The position numbers and the translations under genes were made by a program. From JACNKJ01 sp964344565 (lineage in GTDB: Bacteria; Krumholzibacteriota; Krumholzibacteriia; JACNKJ01), in the NCBI GenBank assembly GCA_964344565.1, contig CAYFNT010000002.1, positions 62,001-126,000 on the forward strand: a stretch of 64,000 bases of DNA, written 5' to 3'. Shown one piece after another: positions 49,618-58,499 of this stretch (position 1 is the stretch's first letter; every line of letters starts with the position of its first letter). The notes below the pieces were generated by a model. The model was not told the DNA's origin. It saw only the letters and a list, made by a program, of their open reading frames with translations, and searched no databases.

Positions 49618-50784
49618 ATGAGGCTGATCCTGACGCTCTTTCTGCTGCTGACCGCGCTCGGTCTTTGGGAGATGCTGCGGCATCGCTGGCACCGCCGGCG
49701 TATCCCCGTGCGCGTGCATGTGAACGGCAGTCGCGGAAAGAGCTCGGTGACGCGTCTCATCGCGGCGGGACTTCGCGCCGGCGAGTACCGGGTCTTCGCC
49801 AAGACCACGGGCTCGGCGGCGCGTCTCATTTTTCCGGACGGGCGCGAGGAGCCGCTTTCGCGGCGCGGCGGCCCGAACATCCGCGAGCAGCTCGGCGTGT
49901 TCCGCCAGGCAGTGAACGTGGGCGCCGACGCGCTGGTGCTCGAGTGCATGGCCGTGCGCCCCGATCTGCAGTGGACCACCGAACACCGCATCGTGAAGGC
50001 CACCCACGGCGTGATCACCAACGTTCGTCCCGATCACCTGGAGGCCATGGGGCCGCGGCTCTCGGACGTGGCGGAGAATCTTTCCAGCACCATCCCCAAG
50101 CGCTCCAACTTCTTCACCGCCGAGTACCGCTTCCTTCCCCTGATGGAAGGCCGCTCCAGGGACTTCGGCACGCGCTTCCACCTGTCCAAGCCCGAGGACG
50201 TCAGAGCCGAGGAGCTCGAGGGCTTCTCCTACATCGAACTGGCCGACAACCTCAGCCTGGCCCTGGACGTCTGCGAGTCCCTGGGCGTGAAGCGACAGGA
50301 CGCTCTCGAGAAGATGCGTCAGGTGCAGCCCGATCCGGGCGCGCTCATCCCCCTGCGTATTCAAGAAGGTGATGTGCAGGTGGAGTTCATCAATCTTTTC
50401 GCGGCGAACGACCCCGAGTCCACGGCCTTCCTCTGGAAGCACCTGGCCCTGGGCGAGCGGGGCGACCGCACCCTGGCGCTCATCAACATCCGCGCCGACC
50501 GCATGCGCCGCAGCAAGGATCTGGCGCCGCTCTTCAAGCGCCAGATCGACGCCCATCGCTACGTGCTCGTGGGCGAGATGACCCACGTGTTCACCGACAT
50601 GATCCGCCGGCAGGGCGTGCCGGCCGAGAAGATCATCGACCTCGGCGGCAAGGGCCCCGAGGAGGTCTGGTCGCGACTGGTCGCCGAGAGCGCGGGCCAC
50701 ACCACCGTGGTGGGCCTGGCCAACATCGGCGGCGCGGGCGTGGCCCTGATGGAGTTGTTGGAGGGGAAGGAAAGGGCGGCATGA
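49618..50784 (+). CDS. pgsB: Poly-gamma-glutamate synthase PgsB/CapB
   Basis: 388 residues, close to the usual ~390. One N-terminal membrane segment (~4-20), then a Mur-ligase-type ATP site VHVNGSRGKSSVTRLI (~34-49), LECMAVRPDLQW and TNVRPDHLEAMG (the ligase centre). It catalyses amide ligation of glutamate gamma-carboxyl groups with ATP together with PgsC. Starts with ATG 49618 in the gap after the C25-like gene; the next gene starts within its stop (ATGA). Confidence 0.93.
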   Translation: MRLILTLFLLLTALGLWEMLRHRWHRRRIPVRVHVNGSRGKSSVTRLIAAGLRAGEYRVFAKTTGSAARLIFPDGREEPLSRRGGPNIREQLGVFRQAVNVGADALVLECMAVRPDLQWTTEHRIVKATHGVITNVRPDHLEAMGPRLSDVAENLSSTIPKRSNFFTAEYRFLPLMEGRSRDFGTRFHLSKPEDVRAEELEGFSYIELADNLSLALDVCESLGVKRQDALEKMRQVQPDPGALIPLRIQEGDVQVEFINLFAANDPESTAFLWKHLALGERGDRTLALINIRADRMRRSKDLAPLFKRQIDAHRYVLVGEMTHVFTDMIRRQGVPAEKIIDLGGKGPEEVWSRLVAESAGHTTVVGLANIGGAGVALMELLEGKERAA

Positions 50785-51251
50785 TCTATCAAGCCATCGG
50801 CCTGGGACTGGTGGTGAGCCTGGTCTTCTCGGAGATCCTCGGCCTGGCGGCCGGGGGGCTCATCGTGCCCGGCTACATCGCCCTCTACCTGGATCAGCCC
50901 GCGCGCATCGTGGGCACCATCCTGGCCTCGCTGCTCACCTTCGGCAGCGTGAAGCTGCTGAGCCGGGCCATCCTGCTCTACGGGCGGCGCACCCTGGTCT
51001 TCTGCGTGCTGCTCGGCTTCCTCTTCGGCGGACTCACCCGCTACGTGCTGCTCTTCAACGAACTGCTGGGAAGCAACGTGGACATCGCAGTGATGCAGTC
51101 CATCGGCTACATCATTCCCGGACTCATCGCCTACTGGATGTTCCGTCAGGGCGTGCTCGAGACCCTGGCCACCATGATCATGGCGGCCTTCATCGTGCGG
51201 GTGGCCATGGTCGTGGCCTACGGGGGGAGGCTCATTGAGCTGGCGTTCTAA
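50781..51251 (+). CDS. pgsC: Poly-gamma-glutamate synthase PgsC/CapC
   Basis: 156 residues, all hydrophobic: about five transmembrane segments. The family block GLAAGGLIVPGYIALYLDQPAR near the N-terminus is typical of PgsC/CapC, which holds the ligase at the membrane. ATGA overlap with pgsB; stop overlaps pgsW. Confidence 0.93.
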   Translation: MIYQAIGLGLVVSLVFSEILGLAAGGLIVPGYIALYLDQPARIVGTILASLLTFGSVKLLSRAILLYGRRTLVFCVLLGFLFGGLTRYVLLFNELLGSNVDIAVMQSIGYIIPGLIAYWMFRQGVLETLATMIMAAFIVRVAMVVAYGGRLIELAF

Positions 51252-52359
51252 ATGGCGCAGGCGGCTCGTGCTGCTGGGTCTCGCCGCGGGGGCCATTCTA
51301 CTCCAATGGATATTGGAGGAGACCCGCAAGCCCGTGCGCCAGCGCGACTACGAGATCAAACTCGAGGCGGCCCAGAAAGCCGACGAGGCCTTCGCCTCGG
51401 TGCGCCGCTATTGCGATCTGGAAGACGCCGTCACCGACCTGGCCAATGACCCCTCCTGCACCGGGCTCATCGGTCCGGAGACCAGCCTCATCACCAACGC
51501 CTACGGCAACCTCGAGTCCAAGCTCACCACGCTGAATCCCAACCTGGCCGCCTACGTGGTGGAGCTCTTCAAGCAGGCGGGCCTGCGGGAGGGCGACCTG
51601 GTGGCCGTGGCCGCGTCGGGTTCCTTCCCGGGCATGAACATCGCGCTCTATGCGGCCATGGAAGTGATGGGCCTGCGGCCCGTCATCACCACTTCGGTGG
51701 GCGCGTCCAACTGGGGCGCCACCGATCCCGATTTCACCTGGCTGGACATGGAGCGCCTCTTCGCGAGCGAGGGCATCTTCGGATTCCGCTCCATCGCGGC
51801 CAGCCACGGAGGCGGCGACGACATGGGTCGCGGGCTCAGCCCCCTGGGCCGCCAGAAGATCGTGGACGCCATGCACCGCAACGAGGTGGCGCAGCTCAGC
51901 TCCTCGAACCTCGAGGACGCCATCGTGAAGCGCATGGCCCTTTACGAAGAGGAATCCCGGGGACGGCTCTTCCGCGCCTTCGTGAACGTGGGCGGCGGAT
52001 TGGCGGCCATCGGCAGCAGCCAGAACCGCAGCCTCATTCCTCCGGGCCTGAGCCTGGATCTGGTTCCCAAGAACTGGCCGCGCAAGGGCTGCCTGATTCT
52101 CATGGCCGAGAAGGGCGTGCCCGTGATTCAGCTCCTGAACATGTCCGAACTGGCCGACGCCGGCGGACTGCCCCTGGCGCCCGAGGAGCTGCCTGTACCC
52201 GGAGAGGGCGGAGTCTTCATCAAGAACAGCTACCGTCTGAGCCTGGCATTTCTTTTCTTCCTGCTCTATTCCGCTCTTTGTGTGTTCGTCCTGGCCCCTG
52301 AAATCCGTCAGGGTGTCTTCGACCGCGTGCGGGGAAAGGTGGATGGAGACGCAATATGA
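51235..52359 (+). CDS. pgsW: PgsW-type poly-gamma-glutamate system protein
   Basis: 374 residues. TTG at 51235 inside pgsC with GGGAGG just upstream; an N-terminal and a C-terminal membrane segment (~9-26 and ~338-358). Between them a large domain with DLVAVAASGSFPGMNIALYAAM and GGGLAAIGSSQNRSLIPPGLS, matching the PgsW protein known from Gram-negative poly-glutamate loci. Role unknown; probably part of polymerisation or export. Overlaps the next gene by ATGA. Confidence 0.9.
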   Translation: MSWRSKWRRRLVLLGLAAGAILLQWILEETRKPVRQRDYEIKLEAAQKADEAFASVRRYCDLEDAVTDLANDPSCTGLIGPETSLITNAYGNLESKLTTLNPNLAAYVVELFKQAGLREGDLVAVAASGSFPGMNIALYAAMEVMGLRPVITTSVGASNWGATDPDFTWLDMERLFASEGIFGFRSIAASHGGGDDMGRGLSPLGRQKIVDAMHRNEVAQLSSSNLEDAIVKRMALYEEESRGRLFRAFVNVGGGLAAIGSSQNRSLIPPGLSLDLVPKNWPRKGCLILMAEKGVPVIQLLNMSELADAGGLPLAPEELPVPGEGGVFIKNSYRLSLAFLFFLLYSALCVFVLAPEIRQGVFDRVRGKVDGDAI

Positions 52360-53273
52360 GCACGAAAGCGTTTAGAGTCGCCGGCGCCCTGGCTTGGGTG
52401 GCGCTGGTTCTGGCCATCGGCCTGGCCGAGGCCGCCACGAGCTGGACCTCCTTCCGGCCTCGGGAAGACCAGGGCCGCAGCTGCATCCGCGTGGGGGCCC
52501 AGGAGATGGACTACTACCTGCTCGAGGACGAAGACGCCGTCACCCTTCGTCTGCGCGGACCGCGGCGGGTGAAGATCATCACGCGCTATCTCTTCGGAGA
52601 GGCGGATCCCGCCGGGGCGTCCTATCGCGTGTGGGTGCGGGTGGACGGCCGCGAGGAACTGCGACGCACCTTCCGCGCCTCGGCCCTGCCCGGCGTGGGC
52701 TCCTGCGGAGAGAACGGCGAGATCGCCGCGCTGAGGAAGGTCTACATCGACGTGCCCACGGGCATGCACGATATCCAGGTGCTGGCCGACACTTCGGGCG
52801 AGGGGCGTATCGCCGCCCGCTTCTTCCGGGAGAGCCGCGGCCGCAAGGCCAAGATGGTCAACTTCGCGCCGGAGCATTTCGACGGCGTCTACGAGCTGCA
52901 GTTCGAAAGCGGAAGCCTGTCGACCTACTACCACTTCAGCGAGGACGATCCCCTGAGCTTCACGGTGATCGGCCCCACCACCCTCGAGATCGACACGCGC
53001 CTGGACTTCGACCACACCATGAACGGCACCATGGCCTATCAGCTCGAGGTGGTCCAGGACGGCGAAGTGCTGCCGCGCTTCTTCTATCACACCAAGAAAC
53101 TGAGCACGGCCTCCTACGTGGAGCGCCGGGACATTCTGCCCGGAGAGCGCAAGCGCATGAAGCTCACCGTTCCCCGGGGGCGTCACGAGTACGAAATCCA
53201 CTGCGTCGGGCCCCAGACCTGCGGCGTCGCCGTGAAGATCCGGATACCCGAAGCGGACCTGCAAGGGAAGTAG
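52356..53273 (+). CDS. Secreted/periplasmic protein of the pgs operon
   Basis: 305 residues. Signal peptide (AWVALVLAIGLAEAATSW). The rest is beta-rich with two similar halves: the pattern MDYYLLEDEDAVTLRLRGP near 50 recurs as LSTYYHFSEDDPLSFTVIGP near 190, and RVKIITRYLF / TLEIDTRLDF follow, so it is probably an internal duplication. No enzyme motif. Starts in the pgsW stop (ATGA) and abuts the next gene, so it is fixed in the operon. Could bind or chaperone the polymer in the periplasm; inference. Confidence 0.8.
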   Translation: MSTKAFRVAGALAWVALVLAIGLAEAATSWTSFRPREDQGRSCIRVGAQEMDYYLLEDEDAVTLRLRGPRRVKIITRYLFGEADPAGASYRVWVRVDGREELRRTFRASALPGVGSCGENGEIAALRKVYIDVPTGMHDIQVLADTSGEGRIAARFFRESRGRKAKMVNFAPEHFDGVYELQFESGSLSTYYHFSEDDPLSFTVIGPTTLEIDTRLDFDHTMNGTMAYQLEVVQDGEVLPRFFYHTKKLSTASYVERRDILPGERKRMKLTVPRGRHEYEIHCVGPQTCGVAVKIRIPEADLQGK

Positions 53274-54854
53274 ATGCGACTGACAACCAGAACGATAAGC
53301 ATGACCATGGCCCTTCTGCTCCTGGCGGGGACCGCCATGGCCTTTGACCTCGTCCCCTCCAAGACCGGCAAGGCCGTGACCCTCGTTCGCGGGACCAGCG
53401 AGAAGAACTACTACTCGCTCAAGGGCGGCAGCATGACCATCCCCCTCGAGGGGCCCGGTGAGCTGAGCGGCTGGGTGAAGATGGCCCTGCCTCCCGGCAA
53501 GGACGAGGCGAAGGCGGTGCTGGAACTGAGCGGCGTTCCCGGGATTCCGAAGTCCCTGTCCTACGACTTCAAGGCCTCGACCAAGGACGCCTTCAAGGAC
53601 GGCCGGGACATGGTCGTGAGCGGGGGCAAGAAGATCGCCTTGAGCATTCCCGCCGGAAAGCATCATCTGAAGCTCAAGGGCAACAAGAACATGATGTTCC
53701 TGCTCGGCTACGAGGGACCGGCCCAGCCCCTGCCCAAGGAGCGGCGCGATGAGGTTCGCCCGAAGAAGCCCAAGAAGGAGAAGAAGAAGAGCGGCTGGAA
53801 GTGGAAGCGCAGCTTCGGCCTGAACCTGAACTACGACGACAACATCGTCCACTACTCGGACGATCTCCTGGACGAGTACACCGACGGCCCCTACCTGGAG
53901 TGGTACCTGGACGAGCAGGAGGTGCCCGATCTCGAGGCGGACAAGTATCGCCTGAATCGCCTCGACGACCTCATCGTCACGCCGACCCTGGACGTCTATG
54001 TGGAGCGCGCGCTGTTCTCGTTCGGCAAGACGCGCCTGCGGGCCAAGTACAGCTACTCGCGCTACCTGTACAATCCCATCAAGGACGTGAAGGGCCTCAC
54101 CTTCTACCTGCGCCAGTACCTGCCCGGCAGCGGCCAGAGCATCGAGCTCACCTACAAGTACACGCCGGAGAAGTACATCCGCCAGTTGACCGACCGGCCG
54201 CCCTACGCGCCCTCGGACGATCCGCGCCCCTGGATCGGCTTCCGCTTCGCCCAGAACGACTTCACCTTTAACTACCGGCACCGGCTGCACAAGAAGCTCT
54301 TCCTGACGGTGACGGTCGAGGACGTGCACCGCTACTACAACCAGGCCTTCATCGAGCAGGACCTGGTCGAGAACGAAATCATCACGCGCGGAGACTACAC
54401 CCTCAGCAAGACCCTTCGCCTGTCGGCCATCTACGGATACGCCCGCGGCTGGACGCTCAGGCGCGACACCGTCGAGGAGCATCCGCTGAGCAGCGACGAC
54501 AACGACAACAGCTACACGCAGGACCGCTACCGCGTGGACCTGCGCTGGAAGCCTTCGAAGAAGCAGAAGAAATGGGTCTTCTTCGACGAGTACAACCTGC
54601 GCTATCAGCTGCGAATCGCCTACTTCACCTCGCCGAAGCCGCTATGGGACGATCCCTTCCACGTGGGCCGGAAAGATGTCTACGACACCTATCGGCTCAC
54701 GCTCGGACGCGATCTGCCCTGGATGGACATCGGCGCTTCGATGACTTTCGACTACTCACGACGAATCCTTCACTCGCCCTACACGGGAGACATCTCCGAG
54801 GGCATGGATTACGACAATTTCCAAGTTTGGTTGGATCTCACCTACAACTGGTAA
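53274..54854 (+). CDS. Predicted outer-membrane beta-barrel of the pgs operon
   Basis: 526 residues, ATG directly after the previous stop. Signal peptide MTMALLLLAGTAMA. N-terminal domain (~25-140) like the 52356 protein (EKNYYSLKGGSMTIPLEGPGEL). A Lys-rich linker follows (KPKKEKKKSGWKWKRS, ~160-175). Then ~350 residues of alternating polar/aromatic strands (RSFGLNLNYDDN, RLRAKYSYSRYLYN, LRLSAIYGYARGW) ending DLTYNW, a terminal aromatic typical of outer-membrane barrels. Candidate exporter or anchor of poly-gamma-glutamate across the outer membrane; this is inference. The linker is unusually basic, as would suit an anionic polymer. Confidence 0.78.
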   Translation: MRLTTRTISMTMALLLLAGTAMAFDLVPSKTGKAVTLVRGTSEKNYYSLKGGSMTIPLEGPGELSGWVKMALPPGKDEAKAVLELSGVPGIPKSLSYDFKASTKDAFKDGRDMVVSGGKKIALSIPAGKHHLKLKGNKNMMFLLGYEGPAQPLPKERRDEVRPKKPKKEKKKSGWKWKRSFGLNLNYDDNIVHYSDDLLDEYTDGPYLEWYLDEQEVPDLEADKYRLNRLDDLIVTPTLDVYVERALFSFGKTRLRAKYSYSRYLYNPIKDVKGLTFYLRQYLPGSGQSIELTYKYTPEKYIRQLTDRPPYAPSDDPRPWIGFRFAQNDFTFNYRHRLHKKLFLTVTVEDVHRYYNQAFIEQDLVENEIITRGDYTLSKTLRLSAIYGYARGWTLRRDTVEEHPLSSDDNDNSYTQDRYRVDLRWKPSKKQKKWVFFDEYNLRYQLRIAYFTSPKPLWDDPFHVGRKDVYDTYRLTLGRDLPWMDIGASMTFDYSRRILHSPYTGDISEGMDYDNFQVWLDLTYNW

Positions 54855-54863
54855 GGATGATCG

Positions 54864-57269
54864 ATGATGCGCACTCGAATCTGGACGCGTCTGCTCCTGG
54901 GAATCACGCTTCTGCTCGCCATCGGCTGCGGTAAGCAGGACCTCTACGAATTCCCCGACTCGCCCTATCCCAAGCTCGGACAGGTTCACCTGCCGAGCTC
55001 CAATGAGGGCGTGGCAGTTCTCGGCGATTACGCCTTCGTGGCCGGCGGCGAAGCCGGCCTCCACGTGATCGATATCAGCGATCCGGCCAATCCCGAGCTG
55101 AAGACGACGCTCAACACGACCAAGTATGCGGAGAGCATCGAGGTCATCAGGATCTTCCTGAACGGCGAGATCGTGGATATCGCTCACATCGTGGAGGGCA
55201 CCGAAGGCGTGACCTCCTACGACATCACCGATCCGCTCAACCCCGTGGACCTGCTCCAGGGCACCACGGCGGTGGACGGCAACCGGATGGCGGTGGTGCC
55301 GTCCGAGGATCCCACCGATCCTTACCTGGTCTTCCTCGCCGAGAACTGGAAGGGCGTGCGCGTCTTCGAGTCCAACGCATTCGTGCCGGGCGTGCTGGAG
55401 TACGGCGGCGTCTTCTCGAGCACCCTGGGTTACGCCAAGGGTCTTGCCTACAGGGACGAATGGCTCTACGTGGCCGACAACGAGATGGGTCTCGTGGTTC
55501 TCGACGCCAGCCTGCTCGTCCTCGGCGCCTTCGGCGTGGTGAACTCGGTGGACACTCCGGGCAACGCCCTGGACGTGACCGTCGAAGGCGACTACGCCTA
55601 CGTGGCCGACGGAACCCTGGGCCTTCACGTCTTCGACATCACCACGCCGGACCAGCCGGTGAGGAAGGGATCCATCGACCTGCCCGCCTATAGCCGATCC
55701 ATCGTGGTGCGCGACGACCTCGCCTTCATCGCGGCGGCCACCGGCGGCGTGCACATCGTCGACGTGAGCGACCCGAACAATCCCGAGTACGCGGGCAACG
55801 TGCCCAGCGGATACGCCGCCGACCTGGCCCTCACCGAGGACGGGCTCGTCCTGGTGGCCGACTACGACGACGGCATGTACATCCTGTCCGGCAACGCCTT
55901 CGGCGACGTGCAGGCGCCCGCGCCCGTGCAGGGCATCGGCGGCGGACCCCACAACTTCACCACCGTGGAGCTGAACTGGTTCGCCACCGGCGACGACGGC
56001 CTGCTGGGCCGCGCCGACAACTACGAGGTTCGCTGGTCCGAGACCCCCATCTTCACCGACGCCGACTGGGCCGCGGCCACTTCCGTGAACGGAGCGCCTC
56101 AGCCGGGCGCCCCGGGCAGTCTCGAAAGCATGCTCGTGGACGGCTTCACTCCCGGGCAGATCGCCTTCTTCTCGGTGCGCGCCTGGGACGAGTCGGGCTT
56201 CCAGTCCGGCCTGCCCGCGAGCAACTCCCTGTCCACCTACACGGGCACCGTGCTCAAGGACGCCACGGTGTCGCCGCGTGTGGGCAGCATCGACGACCCC
56301 TTCACCTTCACGGTGACCTATCTCGACGAGGATTCCCGCGAGCCCGACCTGCAGGCCAACCTGGTGCTCAACGGCGACACCTACGCCATGGACCAGGTCT
56401 CCGGCGACTACTTCACCGGCGCGGTCTACGAGAAGGAAATGACGCTCCCCGAAGGCGAGCACAGCTTCTACTTCGTGTTCCAGCCCTCGGGCGATGATCC
56501 CGTGGAGACCGATCCCGATGAGGACCTCTTCGCCCACCTGCCCATCATCTTCGAGATGGGAAGCCCCGTCGGTGAACTCGGCCGCGACGCGGACGAGGCG
56601 CTCACCACGGTCACCCTCAACGGCGCGGTGCAGATCGAAGCCTATGAGGTGACCCAGAACGAGTGGACCGCCATGGGCATGGTGAATGAATCCGAATACG
56701 CCGGCGGCAACACTCCCGTGACCAACCTCACCTGGTACCAGGCCCTCGAATACTGCAACCTGCGCTCGGCGGCCGACGGCCTGGACGCGGCCTATGAGAT
56801 CGACGGCTACTCCGTGAGCTGGAACCGCGAGGCCGACGGTTGGCGCCTGCCCACCGAAGCCGAATGGGAATGGTTCGCCCGCGGCGGCACGACCAGCGCT
56901 TTCTGCGGCGGCGACATCACCGAGACCGGCTTCGAGCTGGATCCGGTGCTCGACCAGTACGGATGGTACGGCGGCAACGTGGACCCCCGTCAGCCGCAGT
57001 CCGTGGGCGGCAAGACCGCCAACGACTTCGGTCTCTACGACATGCACGGCAACGTTGCCGAGTGGTGCTGGGACTGGTACGCGGCCTACGAGCCGGGCCC
57101 GCTCCTCGATCCCTCGGGTCCCGAGACCGGCGACCTCAAGGTGATTCGCGGCGGCGACTGGTTCTACAAGGCCAAGGCCTGCCGTTCGGCGAGCCGCGAG
57201 ACCTTCCCGCCGACCTCGGCTGACAGCCGCGTCGGCTTCCGTGTGATGCGAACGCTCATCGAAGAATAG
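54864..57269 (+). CDS. LVIVD-repeat lipoprotein with C-terminal FGE-sulfatase domain
   Basis: 801 residues. Lipobox LLAIGCGK (Cys ~23). Then LVIVD-type propeller repeats (~45-340): GLHVIDISDPANPE, GLHVFDITTPDQP, GVHIVDVSDPNNPEY. A Fn3-like and Ig-like region (~350-560). A C-terminal FGE-sulfatase (SUMF1) domain (~570-800) with YEVTQNEWTAMG, WRLPTEAEWEWFARGG, YDMHGNVAEWCWDW, VIRGGDWF and GFRVMR. The domain in formylglycine-generating enzymes needs specific cysteines not obvious here; the family is also used for glycan/protein binding and ergothioneine-type reactions. Nine bases after the barrel gene, so probably part of the pgs operon. Confidence 0.88.
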   Translation: MMRTRIWTRLLLGITLLLAIGCGKQDLYEFPDSPYPKLGQVHLPSSNEGVAVLGDYAFVAGGEAGLHVIDISDPANPELKTTLNTTKYAESIEVIRIFLNGEIVDIAHIVEGTEGVTSYDITDPLNPVDLLQGTTAVDGNRMAVVPSEDPTDPYLVFLAENWKGVRVFESNAFVPGVLEYGGVFSSTLGYAKGLAYRDEWLYVADNEMGLVVLDASLLVLGAFGVVNSVDTPGNALDVTVEGDYAYVADGTLGLHVFDITTPDQPVRKGSIDLPAYSRSIVVRDDLAFIAAATGGVHIVDVSDPNNPEYAGNVPSGYAADLALTEDGLVLVADYDDGMYILSGNAFGDVQAPAPVQGIGGGPHNFTTVELNWFATGDDGLLGRADNYEVRWSETPIFTDADWAAATSVNGAPQPGAPGSLESMLVDGFTPGQIAFFSVRAWDESGFQSGLPASNSLSTYTGTVLKDATVSPRVGSIDDPFTFTVTYLDEDSREPDLQANLVLNGDTYAMDQVSGDYFTGAVYEKEMTLPEGEHSFYFVFQPSGDDPVETDPDEDLFAHLPIIFEMGSPVGELGRDADEALTTVTLNGAVQIEAYEVTQNEWTAMGMVNESEYAGGNTPVTNLTWYQALEYCNLRSAADGLDAAYEIDGYSVSWNREADGWRLPTEAEWEWFARGGTTSAFCGGDITETGFELDPVLDQYGWYGGNVDPRQPQSVGGKTANDFGLYDMHGNVAEWCWDWYAAYEPGPLLDPSGPETGDLKVIRGGDWFYKAKACRSASRETFPPTSADSRVGFRVMRTLIEE

Positions 57270-57277
57270 GAGTGATT

Positions 57278-58390
57278 GTGGCGGTCAAGGAGCGCTTTCT
57301 CTTCATCGACCAGTTCCGTGGTCTCATCGGTGTGATGATGGCTCTCGGGCACAGCAACTACTATTTCAACAACGTGTGGCTGAGCCTGGATCCCCTCGAC
57401 CCGTTCTTCGGAACCACGGGCCAGTTCCTGCTGCGCTATATGGGATACCTATGCGCGCCGGGCTTCCTCGTGATGAACGGCGCCATGGTCTACTGGGCCT
57501 ACCTGCGCCGCATGAAGAAGGGCCACAGCCCCTGGAGGGCGCGCTGGGATTTCATCGAGCGCGGACTCTTCCTCATATTGGTGCAGCTGATCTGGGTGAA
57601 CGCGGCCTGGAGCGGTTTCAACGAGTTCTTCACCAGGCTTCCCGACCGGCTTTCGCACTTCGGCATCATCGCCACCATCGGCAGTTCCATGATCCTGCTC
57701 ACGCTCATCGTCACCTGGAATTGGTGGCAGCGGCTCATCGTGGCCGGGGCGCTCTTCATCGCCCAGCCCTTCCTGATCAGGATTTCCTACGATCTCGACG
57801 GCCCGGCCCAGTACTGGGCGCAGCTGCTCTGGGATTCGGGCGGCTACAACAAGTACCCGATCCTGCCATGGTTCGCGCTCGCGGTGGTGGGTTCGGTGAT
57901 GGCGCACTTCTGGTTCGAGAAGTGGAAAGATCCGGAAGAGCGATCGGGGAACACCATGACCCTGGGCATCGTGCTGGTGCTGGCGGCCATGGGCCTGCGC
58001 ATGCTGCGCGGTTTCGGCAACACCTTCCCCTTCGCGGATTTCGGAAGCTACAGCTTCTTCCTGGTGCAGAAGTATCCGCCGAACCTTGTGCACAACATCT
58101 GGTTCGCGGGGGCCATCATCTTCATGGTGGGCCTCTTCGATTGGATCGGCAAGCGTGCGGGCATCCTCAAGCCCTTCGGCATCGTGGGGCGCGTGCCGCT
58201 CTTCTTCTACTGCGTGCATATCCCGCTGCTGGCCATCTTCACGCGGCGCCTGGGCATCTACTATCGCCAGGGCGAGGTGCTGGCGAGCTTCGTGGGCCTG
58301 GCCGGACTGCTGGCGGTAATGATTCCCCTGGCCATCTGGTTCGGCAAGGTAAAGCGCACGAGCAAGAATCACATCATCAAGCTGATTTAG
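57278..58390 (+). CDS. DUF1624 / heparan-N-acetyltransferase-like membrane protein
   Basis: 370 residues, GTG at 57278 five bases after AGGAG. About ten transmembrane segments. The start FLFIDQFRGLIGVMMALGHSNYYF contains the conserved D-x-FRG...MALGH pair of the acyltransferase 3/DUF1624 group, with GRVPLFFYCVHIPLLA near the C-terminus. Such enzymes move acyl groups across a membrane onto a polymer or sugar. In this operon it might acetylate or otherwise modify the product; inference. Confidence 0.85.
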   Translation: MAVKERFLFIDQFRGLIGVMMALGHSNYYFNNVWLSLDPLDPFFGTTGQFLLRYMGYLCAPGFLVMNGAMVYWAYLRRMKKGHSPWRARWDFIERGLFLILVQLIWVNAAWSGFNEFFTRLPDRLSHFGIIATIGSSMILLTLIVTWNWWQRLIVAGALFIAQPFLIRISYDLDGPAQYWAQLLWDSGGYNKYPILPWFALAVVGSVMAHFWFEKWKDPEERSGNTMTLGIVLVLAAMGLRMLRGFGNTFPFADFGSYSFFLVQKYPPNLVHNIWFAGAIIFMVGLFDWIGKRAGILKPFGIVGRVPLFFYCVHIPLLAIFTRRLGIYYRQGEVLASFVGLAGLLAVMIPLAIWFGKVKRTSKNHIIKLI

Positions 58391-58410
58391 GGCCAAGAGC
58401 CGCGGGCCAA
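58390..58410. repeat. Three degenerate 7-bp repeats abutting the stop of the 57278 gene
   Basis: GGGCCAA, GAGCCGC, GGGCCAA. The first base is the last base of the stop codon TAG (58388-58390). Confidence 0.75.
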
Positions 58411-58448
58411 AAAATGACCCTCCCCCAGCGTCGGGGGAGGGTGTTTTT
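58410..58448. terminator. Bidirectional terminator
   Basis: Ten-bp stem ACCCTCCCCC / GGGGGAGGGT (58417-58426, 58433-58442) with loop AGCGTC. T-runs flank it on both strands (GTTTTTCT on plus; six T on minus). Confidence 0.88.
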
Positions 58449-58450
58449 CT

Positions 58451-58499
58451 GGCTCGTGGCCCGAGGCCCGAGGCTCGTGGCCCGAGGCTCGTAGCCCTT
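58451..58499. repeat. Seven degenerate 7-bp repeats abutting the stop of the HiPIP gene
   Basis: GGCTCGT, GGCCCGA, GGCCCGA, GGCTCGT, GGCCCGA, GGCTCGT, AGCCCTT in strict phase. The last unit runs into the HiPIP stop codon (58498-58500). Confidence 0.88.

Noticed and set aside
45829..50700. A 1623-codon minus-strand reading frame opposite the C25-like and pgsB genes
   Set aside because: It runs antisense across two well supported genes, has a low-complexity HVGHLA/GVGR-like translation and no SD or family match; it is a GC-rich shadow.
54756..57047. A 763-codon minus-strand frame opposite the LVIVD/FGE gene
   Set aside because: Shadow of the plus-strand gene, rich in His, Val and Gly without domains.
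27811..58499. The 7-bp arrays as CRISPR or tandem gene repeats
   Set aside because: Unit length is 7 with no spacers, no leader and no cas genes; unit sequence differs among loci.
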